Part shown: positions 16,588-25,081 of the stretch, piece by piece
How the letters are laid out: every line of letters starts with the position of its first letter
How positions within the stretch are numbered: the stretch's first letter is position 1
DNA from: Kamptonema formosum PCC 10802
GTDB taxonomy: Bacteria > Cyanobacteriota > Cyanobacteriia > Cyanobacteriales > Oscillatoriaceae
Direction of reading: 5' to 3'
Assembly: GCF_000332335.1 (NCBI RefSeq)
Contig: NZ_KB235948.1
Location: 4,086,611-4,149,896, forward strand
DNA length: 63,286 nucleotides
The notes under the pieces: generated by a model
The model's database searches: none
Told to the model about the DNA's origin: nothing
What the model saw: only the letters and a program-made list of their open reading frames with translations
Made by a program: the position numbers and the translations under genes

Positions 16588-19131
16588 CTACAGCCAATTC
16601 CCCACCAAGACATAGGGGGACCAGTAAATCGGATGCCGGTACTCAGGATATTTGAGAAGAGACAGCTGGGCGCGACGGAGGGCTTCAGCTTTAGTCACCT
16701 TGGCGTCTGTTAACTCGCGATAGAACTCACTCATCAAAGGTGCCGTAGCGGCATCATTGATATACCAAAGCGTTGCCAGGGTGCTGCGAGCCCCCGCCCG
16801 CACAGCCACCCCAGCCAGTCCCAAAGCCGCCCGATTATCGCCAGCAGCGGTTTTGCAAGCACTCAAAACCAGTAATTCAATAGCGCGATTGTTGCTGCGG
16901 CGTTCATCTGAAGCCCGGAGCAAACTATCGAACTCAGTGACATTAATGCGCCCGTCCCAAGTCAGAATAAAAGTATCCTCGGCTTTAGAACTGAACTCGC
17001 CGTGAGTGGCAATGTGAATCACGGGGAAAGAAGACTGAGAAATTTCTTTTTGCAGGGCTTTGCTGGTAAACTGCTGATTCAGCAGCACCTCACCCGGCAG
17101 CTGAGATTGGATTCGCTCCACTTCCACAGCCACATTTGGCAGCGCCGAAAAGCCCGAACGCTCTTCAGTCAGCCCAGCGGTCAAAGCCTTTAACTGCCCC
17201 CGCTGCAAGGGTTTCGCTTCTAGCAGCTGCAGCCCCGGGGTCAGGGCGATGCCATACTTCTCGACAAGATACTGCTTGCCGTCGTGGAGCGCCGCCATCG
17301 GAATATTGCGCAAGGCACCGTCGAGGATAAACACCAGCGTTTCTATTTTGCTGCTTGCTAAATCTGCCTCAGCCGGCTGGATTAACCACTGGTAGACCTT
17401 TTGAGACAGCGGCAAAAAGTCTTTCGAGGTTCGAGTTACCAAAGCTTTCCGCAGCTCAATCAGAGTCTCTTCAACTTTACCGGCTTCCAGAGGCACCGCC
17501 CAGTAGCGGAGATTTTCACCGGGCAGCGACAGGATAACTGCCAGCCTATTTTCCAAAATAATCGGATAAAAAACGGCTGCCTTAGGGTCAACCCTGTCAA
17601 TTTCAACCGGCTTAGTATCCAAACAGGCATCCCGGAAGAAATTGTCAAGTTCAGCCAGCTGCAGCGATTCAATCACCGCACGCGCTTGCTTGAGGTTTTT
17701 TTGACTCGGCTGCTTGTCTAGCAGCAACTCAACCAGCTGCCGGTAAACTGGTTCGACGCTTTCCCGAAACGAAAATTGCAACTCTTGATTGATAGCGACC
17801 AAATCAGTGCGCAGAGATTGCAGGGTGCTGACGGCCTGACTGTAAGCTGAAATCGCCCCCTCAACGTCTCCCCGGGCTTTCAGGAGGCGTCCCAGCTGCC
17901 ACTGCCAGCGGTAGGCAATATCTGGCGCATTAATCGCCTGAGCTTTCAGCAGGGCTTGCGCAGTCAATTTCTGGGCGTAGGACCACTGCTGGGTTCTTTC
18001 GTAGAGCTCGCCGAGAAAGCCCAGCGCGTAAGCTTCTGAGCGAGTGTCTCCCAGATTTGAAGCCTGTTGGGCGGCGGTAGCGAGCAACCGCGCAATCTCC
18101 TCAGTCGAAACTTCATTGCTGCGGTCTTCTGATAGCTTCCTGAGGTTTTCGGCAAAGTTAATCTGGGCGTAAACTGAGGTGCGGCTCTGGGGCAAACTGG
18201 CTATCTGCAACTGAATTTGGGGCAGCAAAGACCGGGCTGCTGGCCAGTTTTTGCTTTCCACCAAAAGGCTCAGCTGATTCAAAAGGCTCTCTGCCTTTGT
18301 CTTAGGTGAAGTGGACTCGGTAAAAGCCTGTTGAAAGTAATCTAAAGCAGCAGCGTGTTCCTGTGAGGCGTAAGCGGTATTGCCCAAACTGAACAGGGCA
18401 TCACTTTCGGCTTGCTTTGATAGCAATCTTTGGGCGATATCCAAACTTTGCTGCAGCACTTGCTGCGACCTTTTCAAGTCACCTGTCAAGCGCAGGGCGT
18501 CGCCGAGGCTGCGCAATCCAGCGGCTTTGAGCGGGGAGTCCGGTTGCGGTTCCAGGGTTTGGCTGACAAGTTCTAGCGCTCTCAAAGCCCGCCGGTATTG
18601 ACCTAAAGCTTGCAGGGCCTGCGCTTGGTTAATGGTAGCGCTGGCCGCACCGGCCCGGTCCCCTACTTGGCGGTAGGCGTCCGCTGCTTGCTGCCAGCTT
18701 GCTAGAGCTTGTTCTGGCTGTCCGGTAGCTAATTGCAAACTCCCTTGAGTGTTGAGGGCTCGGGCTCGCTGCACTGCGGTGGCGCTGCCGGGGGCACCGG
18801 CCTGCAAAAGTTTCAAACTGGATGCGACCGCACTTTTCGCCTCCTCCCACCTGCCGAGCTGCTGCAGCGCTGCCGAGAGATTGCTCAGTGCGATCGCCCT
18901 TTGGCTCCCGTCTCCGAGGTTCTCGTAAATACCGGCAGCCTGCTGCCAAGCCGCCGCCGCCTCGGCAAAGCGGTGAGCCTCATAGAGTTCTTTGCCGGCG
19001 CGCATCAATTCCACCGGTGCGCTTCTGGTCAGCGAATCTGCAATGTTTGAGGCGCTTCCTGGGGTGAGAGCTAACCCCAAAAACAAGGAAAAAGGTAAAA
19101 CCCAAAAAGTTAGCCAAGTGCGAGTCTTCAT
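16588..19131 (-). CDS. TPR-CHAT domain protein, exported
   Basis: An 847-residue protein with an N-terminal signal peptide (LTFWVLPFSLFLGLALTPGSAS), a long series of TPR helices (about 35-460) and a C-terminal CHAT caspase-like domain. The catalytic dyad positions are His710 in IATHGEFS and Cys759 in LVLSACKTA. The signal peptide places it in the periplasm or outside. It follows the TpsB transporter gene by 32 bases and is surely co-transcribed. CHAT proteins often accompany two-partner secretion systems in cyanobacteria and may process the secreted partner; that role is inferred. Confidence 0.93.
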   Translation of the reverse strand: MKTRTWLTFWVLPFSLFLGLALTPGSASNIADSLTRSAPVELMRAGKELYEAHRFAEAAAAWQQAAGIYENLGDGSQRAIALSNLSAALQQLGRWEEAKSAVASSLKLLQAGAPGSATAVQRARALNTQGSLQLATGQPEQALASWQQAADAYRQVGDRAGAASATINQAQALQALGQYRRALRALELVSQTLEPQPDSPLKAAGLRSLGDALRLTGDLKRSQQVLQQSLDIAQRLLSKQAESDALFSLGNTAYASQEHAAALDYFQQAFTESTSPKTKAESLLNQLSLLVESKNWPAARSLLPQIQLQIASLPQSRTSVYAQINFAENLRKLSEDRSNEVSTEEIARLLATAAQQASNLGDTRSEAYALGFLGELYERTQQWSYAQKLTAQALLKAQAINAPDIAYRWQWQLGRLLKARGDVEGAISAYSQAVSTLQSLRTDLVAINQELQFSFRESVEPVYRQLVELLLDKQPSQKNLKQARAVIESLQLAELDNFFRDACLDTKPVEIDRVDPKAAVFYPIILENRLAVILSLPGENLRYWAVPLEAGKVEETLIELRKALVTRTSKDFLPLSQKVYQWLIQPAEADLASSKIETLVFILDGALRNIPMAALHDGKQYLVEKYGIALTPGLQLLEAKPLQRGQLKALTAGLTEERSGFSALPNVAVEVERIQSQLPGEVLLNQQFTSKALQKEISQSSFPVIHIATHGEFSSKAEDTFILTWDGRINVTEFDSLLRASDERRSNNRAIELLVLSACKTAAGDNRAALGLAGVAVRAGARSTLATLWYINDAATAPLMSEFYRELTDAKVTKAEALRRAQLSLLKYPEYRHPIYWSPYVLVGNWL

Positions 19132-19163
19132 TGTTTTACTTTTAATATTTCAGGGAGAATTCT

Positions 19164-21275
19164 TCAGAAGAAGCTGCCCACAATGGAAAAATAAATCCCC
19201 TGTTCTTGCCAGGTCCTGTCCGAGGATTTAATATCAATTAAAGGGATGCCGTATTCCAAGCGGGCGGTGAGCCGGTCTCCGAGCTGGAAGCGCAAACCCA
19301 GACCGACAGACAGCAGGGTGCTATCGTCAGGTGCCTGATTGCCGGAACTGTTCCAAACGGTGCCGGCATCGATAAACGGCGTCAAGAGCAAAACACCCTG
19401 CCGGTCGGGCAAACGGTAAATGGGAACCCGGACTTCTGCGGAGCCAAAAATGCCACTGTCGGTCAGCAGGGCGTCCTGCCGGTAGCCCCGGACACTTTCA
19501 AGGCCACCTAACCCAAACTGCTCGATCGGCAACATGGCCCGGTCAGAGATTTGCGCGTCGGAACGCAGCACGAGTACGGTGTCCGGAGCCAGCAGGCGCA
19601 CCCACTGCATCTGTCCGCGCCAGGAGAAAAAGCGGCTGTCGGGAGGGTCGTCGTTGACCGTCGCCCTCCACCCCACGCCCACACTAAACTGGGAGCGGGC
19701 GGCGAAGACTTGATTCGCGCTGCGCTGGGTGTATTCTTGGAAAAACCTGAGTGCGTTCAGCCTGGTTTTCCCCTCTTCGCTGGCTCCGGGCGAAAGGCGA
19801 AACGGGACACCCAGCAGGGTGGTGTCGCTTTCTCGGCGAGTCGCGGTCAGTCCGAGGGAGATTTCTTGCCGGGGGCTCTGAACCACCGGCTGGCGCACGG
19901 TGAGTTCGTAGTTGCGGGAGGTGGCTTCGATATCCACCGGCTCGAAGGGAGGCTCAATGATATTGCTGTCTGTGCGGCTGATGAAAACGCTGACGGTGCC
20001 GTTGCGGGCGTTGAAAGGCAAAGTGTAGCTGCCCTCGATGGCGTTGCTGCCCTCGGTGTTGGTGTAGGTCAAACTGAGGCTATCTCCTCGCCCCGTCAAA
20101 TTGCCCTCGCTCAAGCTGAGCTGGCGGCGAAACGTGCCAACGCTGGGAGAGCGGCCATTATCGAGAGTGAGTTGCAGGTCGAAAGACTGGGCCTCGGTGA
20201 TGGTGACCTCTAGCAAACTGCTGCCGGCACGGGAACCGGCAGACAGTTCAGCGGAGATGGTTTCGATCAGGGGGTTGAGTTGCAGCAGTTGCAGGGTTTC
20301 TAGCAGCCGGTTAACATTGAGCGGCTTGCCGGCACCGAGGGCTACGCGGCTGCGCACGTAGTTAGGGTCAAGATTCTCGCTGCCGGTGATGTTGATCACT
20401 TCCACTTCCCCTTCCACCACCTGAATGGTCACAACACCTGCGTTCAGGGTTTGGGGTGGGATCAGGGCACCCGAGGTAATGTACCCCGCGTCGGTGTATT
20501 TCTTGGTAATAAGAGAGCGGGCTTCCAGCAGTTGGGCAAATGTCACAGACGTGCCGGTGAAGGGTTTGAGTACCTCCCTGAGCTCTTCATCGCTGAATGC
20601 GGTATTGCCCTCGAACTCGAATCGCTCCACACGGATGGTGCCAGGAACGCCTTCCGGAAGCTGTTCAGAGGGTTGAGGCGCTGGGGCACCGGCAGGAGGC
20701 TGTAGCAGTTCTTCTGGGGGCGGCAGCTTTGGAGGGGAAAGCGGTTCGGGCAGGGGCGGTGGCGGCAGCGGCTCAACCGGCCTGGGAATGCGAGATGGGT
20801 CAACGGCCTGCGCTATGGCCGGCCCTCCGGATATCTTAAAAATTAAACGTTTTTCAGGCGTTTGCGCTTCGGACTGCAAGGTGGGGGGCTGCAAGGTGGG
20901 GGGCTGCCACGGGGGGCTGCCCCTGCCCTCTGCCGGCTGGGGAATTTCAGAGGGGTCCGCCTCTGTAGCTCCGCTGCTGTCAGCCGCCCGCACGATTGCC
21001 GGCCCGCCGGACTGCGTAAAACTTTTTTCAGGCGTTTGTGCTTCGGGCTGCAAGGTGAGGGGCAGCCACGGGGGGCTGCCCCTGCCCTCTGCCGGCTTGG
21101 GAATTTCAGATGTTGGTGACGCTGGCGCTACACTGCTTTCAGCCGCCTGCGCCGCCGTTCCGCCACTGCCATTAAACATTAAACATGAATAATTTAAAAT
21201 TAAAAGTCCCTTCTTTATAATTTTAAATTTTGTCTTTATAATTTCTGGCTGTAGCTTGGGAAGTTTATATAGCAT
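19164..21275 (-). CDS. TpsB/ShlB-family outer-membrane secretion protein
   Basis: A 703-residue two-partner secretion transporter. The N-terminus is a long Pro/Ser/Ala-rich region with two direct repeats of about 50 residues (each with AEGRGSPPW and EAQTPEK). A POTRA domain follows (IRVERFEFEGNTAFSDEEL to VEGEVEVINITGS), then a 16-strand-type barrel with the VRGY motif (ESVRGYRQDALLTDSG) and a C-terminal Phe. It should move a filamentous-haemagglutinin-type partner across the outer membrane, but no such gene lies here. ATG 21275 has an AGAGG site. It heads an operon with the CHAT gene. Confidence 0.93.
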   Translation of the reverse strand: MLYKLPKLQPEIIKTKFKIIKKGLLILNYSCLMFNGSGGTAAQAAESSVAPASPTSEIPKPAEGRGSPPWLPLTLQPEAQTPEKSFTQSGGPAIVRAADSSGATEADPSEIPQPAEGRGSPPWQPPTLQPPTLQSEAQTPEKRLIFKISGGPAIAQAVDPSRIPRPVEPLPPPPLPEPLSPPKLPPPEELLQPPAGAPAPQPSEQLPEGVPGTIRVERFEFEGNTAFSDEELREVLKPFTGTSVTFAQLLEARSLITKKYTDAGYITSGALIPPQTLNAGVVTIQVVEGEVEVINITGSENLDPNYVRSRVALGAGKPLNVNRLLETLQLLQLNPLIETISAELSAGSRAGSSLLEVTITEAQSFDLQLTLDNGRSPSVGTFRRQLSLSEGNLTGRGDSLSLTYTNTEGSNAIEGSYTLPFNARNGTVSVFISRTDSNIIEPPFEPVDIEATSRNYELTVRQPVVQSPRQEISLGLTATRRESDTTLLGVPFRLSPGASEEGKTRLNALRFFQEYTQRSANQVFAARSQFSVGVGWRATVNDDPPDSRFFSWRGQMQWVRLLAPDTVLVLRSDAQISDRAMLPIEQFGLGGLESVRGYRQDALLTDSGIFGSAEVRVPIYRLPDRQGVLLLTPFIDAGTVWNSSGNQAPDDSTLLSVGLGLRFQLGDRLTARLEYGIPLIDIKSSDRTWQEQGIYFSIVGSFF
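20825..21112 (-). repeat. Intragenic direct repeat in the TpsB gene
   Basis: Two copies of about 130-150 bases encode the AEGRGSPPW...EAQTPEK...GGPAI segments at the N-terminus of the transporter. They lie at roughly 20992-21112 and 20825-20960. Confidence 0.75.
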
Positions 21276-22267
21276 CGGGTGGCACCTCTAGTCGGGAGTC
21301 TCTCACAACTATACTGGGTCGGCGAGCCGGCGGGCATTCCAACTTCACTCAGGAAGTGTCAGCCCATCTCTACAAAGGTGAGATGCACCCATCTGCTTGA
21401 GAATTGGGCATCGGGCACTGGGCATCGGGCATCGGACATCGGGCACGCTGGGCACTGCTGAAAATCTTTCCCATGCCCCCTGCGCCATGCGCCCTGCGCC
21501 ACGCCCCATCCGCCATGCCCCATCTGCCATGCCCCATCCGCCTTGATATCTTAGCGTCCGGCCTTTTCCCGTCAGGCACAGAGCCCGCGCTGCCCTTGTT
21601 CAGTGCGCCCTTTAGGGGCCCGGGGAGGTTTTGAGCTTGCCCGCAAGGGAACCGGCAGACTGCTCCCGCTTGAGCGTTGGGCCCCCCTGAACGCGCCGTG
21701 GCCTGTTGCCTGACGGTGCTATTGACAGCCGGCGGATCATCGGGTATAATTTATTATGCACTTAATAGTGTCTGGGAAAAACATCAGATAGAAAGACTGC
21801 CGGCAATCCAGAATCGGTAAGTTATCAGTTGGATTGAGCAGTTTTGCAAGCGTTGCCACAGGGCTGCAACAGGCCGGCAGGGTGTGAGGGGGCGCTTGAG
21901 ATGGGGGGGGAGAAAGATTTTCATTTTTTTGCTGCGCCCAAAAGGCAGAGAGGGCTGACGGGAAAGCCCATACAGGAAAAACATTTCTGGGCGACTTCCT
22001 TGACATCTCTCAAAAAATGTGGTAAGGGAGTTGCACAATCGCGAGCCGGTGGCGGCTGGCGGCAGCAGATTTGAGGCTTTGTGTGGCCAGAGGGCGGGGA
22101 GTTGGGCAGCCCGCAGTGGCGGGCCGGCAGGGGGGGCGATCCCGCGCAGCAAAACTTAACACAATAGGAATAAAGACTCTTCTTTCGAGAGTGTCCTCCC
22201 TCTGATAGACTTTAACACTTGAGGTAGGTCATAAAATGACGCCAAATCAGCAGTTGGGAGGACAGTC
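21276..22267. other. Divergent intergenic region with low-complexity repeats
   Basis: About 990 bases between the TpsB operon and glpX. At about 21405-21545 it holds GGGCATCGGGCA and CATGCCCCATCCGC tandem repeats. The rest has no credible gene. It presumably carries the promoters of both operons. Confidence 0.55.
21405..21545. repeat. Low-complexity tandem repeats
   Basis: Short GGGCATCGG-type and CCATGCCCCATC-type units, imperfectly repeated. Confidence 0.8.
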
Positions 22268-22274
22268 TTGTTAG
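22236..22274 (+). other. Possible 12-codon leader ORF before glpX
   Basis: An ATG at 22236 opens a 12-codon frame that stops with TAG at 22272-22274, overlapping the TTG start of glpX at 22268. It could couple translation, but there is no proof it is translated. Confidence 0.3.
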
Positions 22275-23308
22275 AAAGTACCCTTGGGCTAGAAATCATT
22301 GAGGTAGTGGAGCAGGCCGCGATCGCGTCGGCCCGGTGGATGGGCAAAGGCGACAAAAACACAGCTGACCACGTAGCGGTGGAAGCGATGCGGGAGCGGA
22401 TGAACAAAATTCACATGCGCGGACGCATCGTGATTGGAGAAGGGGAGCGGGATGAAGCGCCGATGCTCTATATCGGCGAAGAAGTAGGCATCTGCACCCG
22501 CGCCGACGCCAAAGACTACTGCAATCCGGACGAACTGGTGGAGATCGACATTGCGGTTGACCCCTGCGAAGGCACCAACCTGGTCGCCTACGGTCAAAAC
22601 GGTTCGATGGCGGTGCTGGCCATTTCCGAAAAAGGCGGGCTGTTTGCCGCACCTGACTTCTACATGAAGAAACTGGCCGCCCCGCCCGTGGCCAAAAACC
22701 ATGTCGATATCCGCAAGTCAGCCACCGAAAACCTGAAAATCCTCTCGGAGTGCATGAATCGCTCCATTGAGGAACTGGTGGTGGTGGTCATGGACCGCCC
22801 CCGTCACAAAGAACTGATCAAGGAAATCCGAGAAGCTGGGGCGCGGGTGCGCCTGATCAGCGACGGTGACGTGTCAGCGGCGATCTGTTGCGCTTTCTCC
22901 GGCACCAACATCCACGCGCTGATGGGGATTGGCGCTGCCCCAGAAGGAGTGATCTCAGCGGCAGCCATGCGCTGCCTGGGGGGACACTTCCAAGGCCAGC
23001 TGATCTACGATCCAGAAATCGTGCAAACTGGCCTGATTGGCGAAAGCAAGGAGAGCAACCTGGCTCGCCTGAAGGAAATGAACATTACCGACCCCGACAA
23101 GGTTTACAGCGCTGAAGAGCTAGCCTCTGGCGACACGGTGCTGTTTGCCGCTTCCGGGATTACCCCCGGCACCCTGATGGAAGGCGTCCGCTACTTCCAC
23201 GGCGGGGCGCGGACTCAGTCGCTGGTAATTTCCACTCAGTCAAAAACCGCGCGCTTTGTTGACACGATCCACTTGTTCGAGCAGCCAAAGTCTCTGCAAT
23301 TGAGGTAA
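22268..23308 (+). CDS. glpX: Class II fructose-1,6/sedoheptulose-1,7-bisphosphatase
   Basis: A 346-residue GlpX-type bisphosphatase. In cyanobacteria this enzyme removes the C1 phosphate from both fructose-1,6- and sedoheptulose-1,7-bisphosphate in the Calvin cycle. Motifs are [23 protein letters not shown] and [15 protein letters not shown]. The start is TTG (22268), supported by GGGAGGA seven bases upstream and by similarity to family N-termini ([14 protein letters not shown]). It lies 139 bases upstream of hemA on the same strand. Confidence 0.96.
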   Translation: MLESTLGLEIIEVVEQAAIASARWMGKGDKNTADHVAVEAMRERMNKIHMRGRIVIGEGERDEAPMLYIGEEVGICTRADAKDYCNPDELVEIDIAVDPCEGTNLVAYGQNGSMAVLAISEKGGLFAAPDFYMKKLAAPPVAKNHVDIRKSATENLKILSECMNRSIEELVVVVMDRPRHKELIKEIREAGARVRLISDGDVSAAICCAFSGTNIHALMGIGAAPEGVISAAAMRCLGGHFQGQLIYDPEIVQTGLIGESKESNLARLKEMNITDPDKVYSAEELASGDTVLFAASGITPGTLMEGVRYFHGGARTQSLVISTQSKTARFVDTIHLFEQPKSLQLR

Positions 23309-23447
23309 GAGGCGCTCTCGCGCTATGAAGGGCTGTGGGCTGCTGGGGCGAGAGATCGCAAGACTCTTTGCCCAGCCCCCAGTCCCCAGCCCCCACTCTG
23401 CAGGAGTCAATTAGCAATTAGGTTTTGAGAAATTAGCAAAGGGTAAT

Positions 23448-24746
23448 ATGAATATTGCGGTTGTAGGTCTTAGCCACAAGACAGCCTCCGTTGAAATTCG
23501 GGAAAAACTCAGCATTCCAGAACAGCAGATAGAAACAGCGAGCGCTGCCCTGAAAGCGTACCCGCACATCGAAGAAGTGGCCATCCTCAGCACTTGCAAC
23601 CGCTTAGAGATTTATCTGGTAACCAGTGAGACGGAGCAAGGCGTGCGGGAAGTAACGCAGTTTCTGTCTGACCACAGCAAACTTCCAGGACACCACTTGC
23701 GCCAGCATTTGTTCATCTTGCTGCACCAAGATGCGGTAATGCACTTGATGCGAGTGGCTGCCGGTCTGGACAGTTTGGTGCTCGGAGAGGGTCAAATTTT
23801 GGCTCAGGTGAAAAACACCCACAAACTGGGCCAGCAGCACAATGGCGTCGGGCGGATTCTCAACCGGCTCCTCAAGCAGGCGATCACCGCCGGCAAGCGA
23901 GTCCGCACCGAAACCAATATCGGCACCGGCGCGGTTTCTATCAGCTCCGCAGCGGTGGAGCTCGCCCAGCTGAAAGTGCAGAATTTGGCCGGCTCTCGGG
24001 TGACGATTGTCGGTGCCGGCAAAATGTCCCGCCTCCTGGTACAGCACCTGCTCTCCAAAGGAGCCACCCAGATCTCGATTGTCAATCGCTCAGCGCGGCG
24101 AGTTCAGGAATTGACCGCCCAGTTCCCGGAGGCCGGCCTGCGCTATGTGCCCCTGCCGGAAATGATGCCGGCGATTGCCGAAACCGACATCGTGTTTACC
24201 GGCACGGCAGCTACAGAACCCCTGCTCGACCGCGCTAAACTAGAAGCCTTCTTAGACCCCAACCAGCCTTTGATGCTGATCGACATTTCCGTTCCGCGCA
24301 ACGTGGCGGCAGATGTCAAAGGGCTGCCCAACGTTCGCGCCTTTAATGTGGACGATCTCAAAGCAGTTGTGGCTCAAAACCAAGAAAGCCGGCGGGCTAT
24401 GGCAATGGAAGCAGAAGGGCTGCTCGAAGAAGAGGTGGAAGCGTTTGATGTCTGGTGGCGCTCTCTAGAAACTGTCCCCACGATCAACAGTCTGCGGGAC
24501 AAAATCGAAACCATCCGCGAGCAAGAGCTGGAAAAGGCCCTCTCCCGTCTCGGATCTGAATTCGCTGAACGTCACCAAGAGGTGATTGAAGCTCTGACGC
24601 GGGGGATTGTCAATAAAATCCTGCACGACCCAATGGTGCAACTGCGGGCCCAGCAGGACATCGAGGCCAGACGCCGCGCTATGGAAACCCTGCGCCTGCT
24701 GTTTAACCTCGATTCGGAAGCTGTTTCCAGCGAGCAATACAGCTGA
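23448..24746 (+). CDS. hemA: Glutamyl-tRNA reductase
   Basis: A 432-residue enzyme that reduces glutamyl-tRNA(Glu) with NADPH to glutamate-1-semialdehyde, the first committed step of tetrapyrrole (chlorophyll, haem, bilin) synthesis. The N-terminal catalytic domain has Cys50 in [10 protein letters not shown] and the [15 protein letters not shown] signature. The Rossmann domain contains [14 protein letters not shown], and a helical dimerisation domain ends the protein. ATG 23448 follows an AAAGGG site. Length is normal for the family. Confidence 0.97.
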   Translation: MNIAVVGLSHKTASVEIREKLSIPEQQIETASAALKAYPHIEEVAILSTCNRLEIYLVTSETEQGVREVTQFLSDHSKLPGHHLRQHLFILLHQDAVMHLMRVAAGLDSLVLGEGQILAQVKNTHKLGQQHNGVGRILNRLLKQAITAGKRVRTETNIGTGAVSISSAAVELAQLKVQNLAGSRVTIVGAGKMSRLLVQHLLSKGATQISIVNRSARRVQELTAQFPEAGLRYVPLPEMMPAIAETDIVFTGTAATEPLLDRAKLEAFLDPNQPLMLIDISVPRNVAADVKGLPNVRAFNVDDLKAVVAQNQESRRAMAMEAEGLLEEEVEAFDVWWRSLETVPTINSLRDKIETIREQELEKALSRLGSEFAERHQEVIEALTRGIVNKILHDPMVQLRAQQDIEARRRAMETLRLLFNLDSEAVSSEQYS

Positions 24747-24803
24747 GCTGGTGGGGGCGTAGCTCCGATTTGGATCTGTCAGCTGTCAGTTATTTTCGTG
24801 AGT

Positions 24804-25037
24804 GGGCTAAAGCCCAACTACAAACTTTTGGGCTAAAGCCCAACTGCGAACTTTTGGGCTGAAGCCCAACTACTAACCTTTGGGCTGAAGCCCAACTACT
24901 AACCTTTGGGCTAAAGCCCAATTACGAACTTTTGGGCTAAAGCCCAACTACGAACTTTTGGGCTGAAGCCCAACTACAAACCTTTGGGCTGAAGCCCAAC
25001 GGCGAACTTTTGGGCTAAAGCCCAACTGCGAACTTGA
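24804..25037. repeat. Nine tandem 26-bp palindromic repeats
   Basis: Nine units of TTTTGGGCT(A/G)AAGCCCAACTACAA-type sequence, each with the self-complementary core GGGCT(A/G)AAGCCC. They end right at the -35 box of the next promoter. Three more copies lie at 3961-4034. Confidence 0.92.
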
Positions 25038-25040
25038 CAG

Positions 25041-25070
25041 TTGACATCTCTCTGAGCTGCAGTGTATAAT
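25041..25070 (+). promoter_or_regulatory. Consensus sigma-70-type promoter for the UPF0182 gene
   Basis: TTGACA at 25041-25046 and TATAAT at 25065-25070 with an 18-base spacer. The expected transcription start is near 25077, only about five bases before the ATG at 25082, so the mRNA may be nearly leaderless. Confidence 0.65.
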
Positions 25071-25081
25071 ATAAAATTTGT

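Noticed and set aside
24790-25037. CRISPR array
   Set aside because: The 26-bp units are directly contiguous, with no unique spacers of constant length, and no cas genes are present.
25034-25039. First TTGACA as the -35 box of the UPF0182 promoter
   Set aside because: Its distance to TATAAT is 25 bases; the second TTGACA at 25041 gives 18.
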